Assembly: GCA_028688235.1 (NCBI GenBank)
Contig: JAQTYP010000065.1
Location: forward strand, 1 to 11,396
Length of the DNA stretch: 11,396 nt
From: Methylomonas sp.
GTDB lineage: Bacteria > Pseudomonadota > Gammaproteobacteria > Methylococcales > Methylomonadaceae
Direction of reading: 5' to 3'
Shown: positions 6,201-11,396 of the stretch, piece after piece
Layout: the number at the start of each line of letters is the position of its first letter
Position numbering within the stretch: position 1 is the stretch's first letter
Program-made: the position numbers and the translations under genes
The notes under the pieces: generated by a model
The model's input: the letters and a program-made list of their open reading frames with translations, nothing else
Database searches by the model: none
What the model was told of the DNA's origin: nothing

Positions 6201-8437
6201 ATGTCGGCCAGAAACTCGTCGAAATCGGCGAAGCGGCTTTCCAGCTCTTCCAGTTGCGTCGACAAACGGGCCAATTGATCGTCGCATTGCTGTGGGGTTT
6301 CGACCGATTCCAGCGCGCTGCCTATGCTTTGCGCAAACAGTTTGAATTGGGCGGCGAATTCGGCGACGGCCTCTCCGGAACGAAAGCTCTTGCGCTTGTG
6401 CCGGGCTTCGGCCTTGAGCTGATTCAGGTTGGCGTAGATTTCGGACAGGGCTTCGAGGATGCCGGTGCGAACCTGAGGGTCTTCGACCTCTAGGCCGGCC
6501 AGCGTGCTATTCAGCAAGTCCAGGTTTTGCCCCATCTTTTCCAGTTCGTCGAGCAAGGGCTGGATCTCGGCGGTGCTTTGGCATTTTTCCAGGCGCGTTT
6601 GTTGCTCGGCCAGACTGGCGCGGAAAGGCTGCAAGGCGGCCGCGCCACTCAAAAAAACCACGGTAGCCCGGCCCAGGCTTTCCAGTTCCGTGGCCAATCT
6701 GTCCTGTAAGGCTTGCACCCTGGCTTGATCGATATGGCGTAATTCCTTGATCGTCGCCAGGCGTCCCTGTTGCTGGTGCATCGCGCCCAGGGCTTGGACG
6801 AATTCCCCCGGCGCCGTCCAACTGTCGACATAGAGATTTTGCAGCAGGTTGAGCTGGCGACTCTCGGCGTCGGCCAGGGCTTGGTTGGCTTGCTGGCGTA
6901 TGCTTTCGACCTTTTCGAACTCGTCCAGCACCAATTCGGCAGTGGCGACGATCTGGCGGATATCGTCGCCAATGGCGCCGACTTCGTCGGCTTCCAGCCA
7001 ATGGTAAGCGTCGAACAGGCGTTGGCCGGCCGCGATCAAGGCTTCGTAATGCGCGACATTCGGACGTTTTTCCTGTATCGCTCGAATCAGGCTGTAGCCG
7101 TCGGAAATGCCTCTGACCAGTTCGGCATTGCCTATCTTGCCGAAGAACGACTGGCTGGCGGGTTGTTGCCGCAGAAATTCCTCGTGAAAATACGGGGTTT
7201 CCCAGATCTGCATGGCATGGATGCGGCTGGCTTCCTTGTTGTCGTCGCGGAACACCAGCAAACGGCCGTCGTTGAACAGGCAAACGCCGTGGGCGACGAT
7301 GGGATTTTGCAGGCTCTTGCCAATTAAATTGTAGGAAAACAACACGCTGACGCCGGCTTCCGCTCCGTAAAAGCGGTATAGCACGTCTTCGCCGTTCGGC
7401 GAGCGGCGCGCGCCGGCGAAACTCAGGCCGGACGGCAGGTTTTCGAAAACTTTGGTTTCGCCGTTTTGTAAATAATAACCGCCCGGAAAGATCAGACCAT
7501 GGTCTTCCGGCAGTTGCACGCAGGAAAAACCGATGGCATCGATACGATCGACCGATTGAGTCAGGGTATTGAATACCAGATAGCGATAATCGCTCTCACG
7601 GTACGGGCGGATTTTCAACAAGATCACCGTGCCCAGTTTGGCGTAGGCGATATCGGCGTCGGCCAGGGATTGATGTTGATCCTCGACCGGTTCCCGGTAA
7701 ATGCCCAAGCCGTCTTCGGTGTTGTTCTCGACCTTGACGGTCAAATCGCCGCCGACGGTCTCGACGAAGACCTGATCCAGTATGCTGACATGCGGGTGTT
7801 TGCCGGCCACATGGTCTTCCCGGCGGGTAGGCGTCCATTCGAAATCGTGGGCCGGATGCCTGGGCAGGTCGCGCTCGCCGCGATTGTCGATATAGCTGAT
7901 ACTGTCGTCTTCGATTTGCCAACGAAATACCCGGATGTCTTCCAGTTTCAGGCCGATCTGAAATACCGCCAACAGCCTTTCGGCGCTGACGTGCAACGAC
8001 AGTAAGCGGGTATTTTTATAATATCGGTAAAGCTCCTGGAAGTCGGCGACAAAGCTTGCCTCTTGCAAAAAACCGTGTTCCGGATTTTGCGGCTCGACAT
8101 CCAGCCCATCTTCGGTTTCGACCAGCTTGTATAAGCCGAATACGTCCCCGACCTGGGTTTCCTGCTTCAGGCCCAGAAACACGTTGTACCCAAACAGCAT
8201 CAAATGCCGGCCTACCCGGACCATGTCGCGCGGCACACAGTTGTTTTCGGTGCGCACCCTGACCCGGCCCATGATCTTCAGCTCGGTTTGACCGAACTCC
8301 GCGGCGCGCGAGGCGTTCAGACTGTCTATCTTGGCCTGCAAGGCCTGGCCCCGCCGCTCCAGGCGCTTGCGTATGACCTCGAAAGCCTCGCCTTCGGAGA
8401 CGGCTTGTTCTGTGTCTGTTAAGGCTTCTTCAGTCAT
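3251..8437 (-). CDS. Giant DUF3686 / MoxR-type AAA+ ATPase with long coiled coil
   Basis: This is a cytoplasmic AAA+ protein of 1728 residues. Residues about 1-450 form a beta-rich region matching the DUF3686-type N-terminus. Residues about 470-850 are rich in E, Q, L, A and R and predicted to be coiled coil. A short beta segment (about 853-885, GGTLIKLGKHKFSVN) precedes another helical region. The ATPase core contains Walker A (PPGYGKTT, 1286-1293, with K1291), Walker B (MLYLDD, with D1353 and D1354) and a sensor-1-like MAGNPY (N1401). These are followed by SGEVFRIPDMLANR, with R1419 in the place of the MoxR-type arginine. Family members are often annotated as DNA-repair ATPases, but I see no nuclease, helicase or DNA-binding motif. 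AAA+ proteins of this class act as ATP-driven remodellers; the substrate is unknown. The gene starts 22 bp after the zinc-ribbon gene, without a clear Shine-Dalgarno sequence. All catalytic residues I looked for are present. Confidence 0.9.
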   Translation of the reverse strand: MTEEALTDTEQAVSEGEAFEVIRKRLERRGQALQAKIDSLNASRAAEFGQTELKIMGRVRVRTENNCVPRDMVRVGRHLMLFGYNVFLGLKQETQVGDVFGLYKLVETEDGLDVEPQNPEHGFLQEASFVADFQELYRYYKNTRLLSLHVSAERLLAVFQIGLKLEDIRVFRWQIEDDSISYIDNRGERDLPRHPAHDFEWTPTRREDHVAGKHPHVSILDQVFVETVGGDLTVKVENNTEDGLGIYREPVEDQHQSLADADIAYAKLGTVILLKIRPYRESDYRYLVFNTLTQSVDRIDAIGFSCVQLPEDHGLIFPGGYYLQNGETKVFENLPSGLSFAGARRSPNGEDVLYRFYGAEAGVSVLFSYNLIGKSLQNPIVAHGVCLFNDGRLLVFRDDNKEASRIHAMQIWETPYFHEEFLRQQPASQSFFGKIGNAELVRGISDGYSLIRAIQEKRPNVAHYEALIAAGQRLFDAYHWLEADEVGAIGDDIRQIVATAELVLDEFEKVESIRQQANQALADAESRQLNLLQNLYVDSWTAPGEFVQALGAMHQQQGRLATIKELRHIDQARVQALQDRLATELESLGRATVVFLSGAAALQPFRASLAEQQTRLEKCQSTAEIQPLLDELEKMGQNLDLLNSTLAGLEVEDPQVRTGILEALSEIYANLNQLKAEARHKRKSFRSGEAVAEFAAQFKLFAQSIGSALESVETPQQCDDQLARLSTQLEELESRFADFDEFLADIVQQREQLFESFQSRKQVLLDERQRRVQNIAAAADRLFGSIERRLQSFDRADALNGFLAADPMVLKLRQLIGQLQALEASVGADDAQARLKAMQDQAIRALRDRQDIFEEGGTLIKLGKHKFSVNTQPLDLTLIKRQEQLVWHLVGTDYYAPADYPQLVALKDYWSQALVSETAEVYRAEYLAASLLHAAEQGLEALSLDRLHAALLGQDELIGIVRRYAGPRYQEGYDKGIHDADACKILERLLPAYRTAGPLRYTPDTRALALVFWRFGAGPQTQTLQRLAQSAALLQKTLGSRKAHDDLIGQLAPKIAEFKHLAGLAAADPAVAADYLLAELAATLVEFVASQAAETLVKALYQHLDTIGHRADFELALQQARGAVECQWQLCFVWLSGISEQSSYAAYQRFVPEAVMLIMGGDLRRKISSAGLDIVVDNLMGEHPRIQDRRLVFGLDEFGQRLQRHRRCIVPGFQQFQALRQDLIATEREQLRLERYRAKPLTSFVRNRLIDEVYLPLVGDNLAKQMGAAGSAKRTDLMGLLLLISPPGYGKTTLMEYIGNRLGLVFMKIDCPALGHGVHSLDPGQAPNATAATELEKLNLALEMGNNVMLYLDDIQHTHAEFLQKFISLCDGSRRIEGVWRGKTKSYDMRGKKFCVVMAGNPYTESGEVFRIPDMLANRADIYNLGDVLSGNEAVFAQSFIENALTSNPVLQSLAMRGMADVYRFIRRAQGESVSDNEFEHRYAAAESREIAAMLEKMLKIRDVVLAVNRQYIYSAAQDDRYRGEPPFKLQGSYRNMNKMAEKVTAVMNDEELQNLIGDHYAGEAQTLTRGAEENLLKLKEIRGVLTMEEQARWQAIKDEYSRLRKLGDDNDPARLLANQLSRIGEQLTLVARQLQSPSPLLELNDQIARLRGQIAESETHVQVVNQPLPGVDEVLRKLAELYELSFLPVFSAMQHKISMEQDTWERVKWLAEEFARLKPVDKPRKPT

Positions 8438-8459
8438 CGGTTTCAGGGTTTGCGGCGAA

Positions 8460-8999
8460 TTAATAGCTATTCAAGAAATCCAGCAAGGTCCGGCGTTGTG
8501 GGTGACCCTCGATCCAAGCCTTGATCCGCGCGATTTCGTCGTAATCGTCGCCCAGCAGCTCTTTGAACTTCTGTTCCCTCAGGGCCTGACTGTGATTGTG
8601 GCGGATTTGCTTTTGCCAGCTGTCGTAGAAAATCCGCGGTAGTTTGTCGGCCAATTCAAGAGACTTGATCAACGCCCATTCGCCGTTATCCAGCCAGACT
8701 TCGTTACAACGCACGCACAGGTCTATCTTGTTTTCGGTTTCGGCGGCGATGCGGTATTTGCTCATCAACCCGGCGCATTTGGGGCAAATCAATGCATGGC
8801 CCGTATCCTCGGATTCCACGCGGCCGGCGGATTGGCGGTCGGCCGCCAGTTGCGACTCGACCGGATGTCGTTCCAGCCAGATTCGGTAACCGAGCAAGGA
8901 CACCAAAGCGCCCTGGCACTGCTCGCAGCCTTCGGCCGGCAGATCGTGGTCCAACTTAATAGGCTTTAATCTCAGGGTTTTACAAGTCGGACAATTCAT
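8460..8999 (-). CDS. Double zinc-ribbon protein (zf-TFIIB type)
   Basis: This 179-residue soluble protein has two CxxC...CxxC zinc ribbons: C3/C6 with C25/C28, and C72/C75 with C95/C98. The second carries the CxxCNEVWLDNGE signature (95-106) typical of the zf-TFIIB family, in which four cysteines bind one zinc. The first looks like a diverged copy in which the WLDxGE part is lost (GALVSLLGYRIWL). The C-terminal third (107-179) is helical and charged. Despite the family name, such bacterial proteins are not shown to be transcription factors. Its place between the flotillin and AAA+ genes suggests an adaptor or a protein-protein interaction module. A 95-bp gap separates it from the flotillin gene; I found no convincing promoter there. 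The start has GGGATACCT just before the ATG. Confidence 0.88.
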   Translation of the reverse strand: MNCPTCKTLRLKPIKLDHDLPAEGCEQCQGALVSLLGYRIWLERHPVESQLAADRQSAGRVESEDTGHALICPKCAGLMSKYRIAAETENKIDLCVRCNEVWLDNGEWALIKSLELADKLPRIFYDSWQKQIRHNHSQALREQKFKELLGDDYDEIARIKAWIEGHPQRRTLLDFLNSY

Positions 9000-9094
9000 A
9001 GGTATCCCGTTATCCTGGAAAAATCAGCGCAACAAACGGCTTTATCTCGTGAGTTTGGCGGACAGACTACAATTTTTAGGCGTTTAAACAGCCA

Positions 9095-11137
9095 TCAACG
9101 CCCCAACTGCTCCAACAACGCCCTTAGCTTGGCCTTGTCTTCGCTGCTGCCTTGCTGCATCAGTTTGTTCAAAAAAGCCGAGACGGACAGATTTTGCAAG
9201 TCGTCGCTGCCAAGATTGGCGGCGATTTGCTTGACGTCCTCCAACAAATTGGCCTTGCCGCTCAAATGGTCTTCGAAGGTCGCTTTCAGCAAATCGCTTT
9301 TATACACCGCGCCGTCTATCGCCTTGCCGACCGACAAGGCCTTCATATAACGGTCGAAGAATTCGCCGTCGCCGCCGACGATGTCGATATTGGCCTGCTT
9401 GACCGCCTCGCCGAACACGCCGGCATTCAGCGTGGCCGCTTCGCGGGCGGCTTCTATGCCGGCCATGGTTTCGGTATGGGCGGTATCGACGCGCAAGCGG
9501 AATTCTTCGTGGCTGCGGGTTTTTTCGTCCATGCTGGCCATCGCGGCGAATTTGCTTTTCAAGCCGTCGGCCTCGGCCTGGTAATGCTGACGCACGGCGT
9601 CCGCTTCGGCCTGGCCCCGGCGCTCTATCGCTTCGGCCTCGGCAATCTTGATCTTGACGGCCACCATGGCTTGCTTTTCTTCCGAATCGGCATCGGCGTT
9701 CTTGATCCGCACCTGGGCCATGCCGACCGCCTCGTCGCCTTGGGCCTGAGCCGCCATGCGCTCGCGCAGCACTTTGGCTTCGGCCAGTCCTTGCGCGGCT
9801 TGTTCGGCCTGTACGCCTTCGGCCAGCCGGATTTTGGCTTGCGCCTGTTTTTCCGCGGCTTCGAATTCGGCACCGGCCAGCACCAGGGTTTCCTTAGCCT
9901 TGAATTGAGCACTTTGTTCGGCGGCTTCGGCGGCCTTGACGTCCTTAACCAGGCTTTCCTGTGCTTCGGCTTCGGCGGCAATCACGATCGCCTGGCGTTT
10001 GCGGTCGGCTTCCGAGACTTCGCGTAATTCCTTGATGCGTTCTTCTTCTTCGGCCACATGTTTTTCGACGGCGATGCGCGCACGTATCACCTCGGCGATT
10101 TCCTTCTTTTGTTCCTCCAAGGCTTTTTCCTTGGCGATGCGTTGCAATTCGACTTCTTTTTCCCTATCTATGATTTCCAACTGGCGCACGCGCTCGACTT
10201 TCTCGGTTTCGATCGCGATGGCCCGCTCCCGGTTTTTTTCGGCGACTTCGATTTCCCGTTGTTTGTTCTCGTTGTCTATACCTATGGTTTGCTCGGCCAC
10301 GATGCGGGCACGTTGCTCCTTGGTATGTTCCTCGGCGACAACTTTTTCGGTCTCGGCCTTCTCCCGGGCTTGAACGGTGGCGATTTCCCGCTTTTGTTTG
10401 GACTCGGCATCGGCTTGTTGGCGCTCCAGCTCCAGCAGCTTTTCCTGGGTTTCGACGTCCTTTTTCTTGATCTGCATTTGCTCGTCGCGTTGCAGTTCGT
10501 TGGTGCGGACGTGTTGTATCGCCGTCAATTCGGTGATCTTGCGTATGCCCTGGGCATCGAGGATGTTGTTGGCGTCCAGCTGATGCATCGGGGTTTGTTC
10601 CAGATAATCGATCGCGGCGTCTTCCAACACGTAGCCGTTCAAATCCTGACCGATGACCTGAATGATTTGGTCACGAAAATGATTGCGTTCGCGGTACAAG
10701 TCCTCGAAGTCCATGCGCTTGCCGACCGTTTTCAAGGCTTCGGAAAATTTGGCGTTGAACAGTTCTTCTATGGTCTTCTGATCGGAAGCGCGCTCGCAGC
10801 CTATGGCCTGGGCAACTTTCAGCACGTCTTCTCGGGTCTTGTTGACCCTGACGAAGAAGGTCACGACGATGTCGGCACGGATATTGTCCTTGCAAATCAG
10901 GCCTTCGCCGCCACGGCGGTTGATTTCCACCGTTTTCAGCGAAATGGCCATTTTTTCGACCCGGTGCAGCACCGGAATGACCAGGCTGCCGGTAAAGGTG
11001 ACCTTGGGCTCGCTGCTCAAGGTATTGACTATCATCGCCTGCCCCTGATCGACCTTGCGATACATCGAGGCAAAGACGATCAGCGCGCCGATCAGGATGA
11101 CCGACGCGACTGCGGTTATGGTTATGATGATTTCCAT
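9095..11137 (-). CDS. yqiK: YqiK-like flotillin (SPFH family) with extended coiled coil
   Basis: This 680-residue protein starts with a hydrophobic membrane anchor (about 3-24), followed by an SPFH/band-7 domain (about 27-200). Recognisable SPFH features are the segment GQAMIVNTLSSEPKVTFTG (32-50) and the region LNGYVLEDAAIDYLEQTPMH (166-185). Residues about 205-565 are a long coiled coil full of EA, EK and QA repeats, including repeated AEA motifs. A C-terminal domain (about 570-680) rich in small hydrophobics follows. Flotillins oligomerise into membrane-attached rings or cages and organise microdomains and stress responses. E. coli YqiK is about 553 residues, so this one is longer, mostly in the coil. 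GGAG lies 5 nt before the ATG, and the YqiJ-like gene ends 12 bp upstream, the usual flotillin/NfeD-type gene pair. The symbol is given by family resemblance. Confidence 0.93.
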   Translation of the reverse strand: MEIIITITAVASVILIGALIVFASMYRKVDQGQAMIVNTLSSEPKVTFTGSLVIPVLHRVEKMAISLKTVEINRRGGEGLICKDNIRADIVVTFFVRVNKTREDVLKVAQAIGCERASDQKTIEELFNAKFSEALKTVGKRMDFEDLYRERNHFRDQIIQVIGQDLNGYVLEDAAIDYLEQTPMHQLDANNILDAQGIRKITELTAIQHVRTNELQRDEQMQIKKKDVETQEKLLELERQQADAESKQKREIATVQAREKAETEKVVAEEHTKEQRARIVAEQTIGIDNENKQREIEVAEKNRERAIAIETEKVERVRQLEIIDREKEVELQRIAKEKALEEQKKEIAEVIRARIAVEKHVAEEEERIKELREVSEADRKRQAIVIAAEAEAQESLVKDVKAAEAAEQSAQFKAKETLVLAGAEFEAAEKQAQAKIRLAEGVQAEQAAQGLAEAKVLRERMAAQAQGDEAVGMAQVRIKNADADSEEKQAMVAVKIKIAEAEAIERRGQAEADAVRQHYQAEADGLKSKFAAMASMDEKTRSHEEFRLRVDTAHTETMAGIEAAREAATLNAGVFGEAVKQANIDIVGGDGEFFDRYMKALSVGKAIDGAVYKSDLLKATFEDHLSGKANLLEDVKQIAANLGSDDLQNLSVSAFLNKLMQQGSSEDKAKLRALLEQLGR

Positions 11138-11149
11138 GGCTGCTCCAGG

Positions 11150-11396
11150 TCAGTCGAGTTTGCTGATGAAATAAAGATTTTTATCCGCGTCGTAATCGTA
11201 GATCAAGGCACTGTCGCCTTGCGTGAAGTCGTTGGGCGTCGTTGCGCGCACCGAGATGATCAGCCCCGCCCCACCGTCTTCGACCTTGGCCTGACCGAAA
11301 TTTTCGTCCACGCTCATTGTGGTGATTTGGCAGGATTTAGCCAACAGCGAGCGGTTACCGCGCGCTTCGTGGGTCACAAACACCTTGCTCAATGGG
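11150..11396 (-). CDS. yqiJ: YqiJ/NfeD-like membrane protein, C-terminal OB-fold part (cut by right edge)
   Basis: Only about 82 C-terminal codons are in the window; the frame stays open to the edge, so a TTG at 11392 is unlikely to be the start. The visible part looks like the small beta-barrel (OB-fold) domain at the end of YqiJ/NfeD-type proteins. It has a strand-rich pattern around GQAKVEDGGAGLIISVRA and a terminal DSALIYDYDADKNLYFISKL, similar to the segment giving a basic surface next to a flotillin partner. Full-length YqiJ-type proteins have transmembrane helices before this domain; they lie outside. The gene ends 12 bp before the flotillin start, supporting co-expression and direct partnership. 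The OB-fold call rests on pattern and context, not on a diagnostic motif. Confidence 0.75.
   Translation of the reverse strand, partial: PLSKVFVTHEARGNRSLLAKSCQITTMSVDENFGQAKVEDGGAGLIISVRATTPNDFTQGDSALIYDYDADKNLYFISKLD

Noticed and set aside
9000..9094. Possible internal promoter between the flotillin and zinc-ribbon genes
   Set aside because: TTGTAG on the minus strand resembles a -35 box, but no acceptable -10 box occurs at 16-18 bp, so I do not call it.
9152..10027. 291-codon open frame on the plus strand
   Set aside because: It lies wholly antisense to the flotillin coiled coil. Its Gly/Phe/Leu-rich product mirrors the Ala/Glu/Lys-rich codons of the real gene, and no family is recognisable.

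Overview
The window looks like chromosomal DNA of a Gram-negative bacterium, most likely a gammaproteobacterium. Coding sequence is moderately GC-rich, intergenic DNA is AT-rich, and one gene encodes a membrane protein with a c-type haem motif. A methanotroph-like relative (Methylococcales) is my guess from general protein style; nothing in the window proves it. I see no transposase, integrase, CRISPR array, tRNA or rRNA.

Layout. (1) Positions 1-1289, minus strand: the N-terminal 429 codons of a membrane sensor (transmembrane helix, CHASE domain, second transmembrane helix, start of a PAS domain). Its output domain lies off the left edge. (2) Positions 1290-2015: a 726-bp gap holding the sensor leader with a perfect 8-bp inverted repeat, a probable gene remnant, a rho-independent terminator and a candidate promoter reading right. 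(3) Positions 2016-2807, plus strand: a four-helix membrane protein with one CxxCH haem c motif in its predicted periplasmic loop. (4) Positions 2840-11396, minus strand: a compact operon occupying three quarters of the window. In transcription order it encodes the C-terminal OB-fold part of a YqiJ/NfeD-like membrane protein (cut by the right edge), a 680-residue YqiK-like flotillin, a 179-residue protein with two zinc ribbons, a 1728-residue DUF3686/AAA+ ATPase, a 19-codon mini-ORF sharing one base with the ATPase stop codon, and a 115-residue protein with a ribbon-helix-helix-like segment.

How the genes may work together. SPFH/flotillin proteins are classically paired with NfeD/YqiJ-type OB-fold membrane proteins and organise membrane microdomains. 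Here a giant MoxR-type AAA+ ATPase with a long coiled-coil region is encoded in the same unit, with a zinc-ribbon adaptor-like protein between. My inference is a membrane-anchored scaffold coupled to an ATP-driven remodelling machine, with the small last gene as a possible regulator. Homologues of the ATPase are often labelled as DNA-repair ATPases, but nothing here supports a DNA-repair role. The operon promoter lies beyond the right edge. The haem protein is convergent with the operon and need not be related to it.
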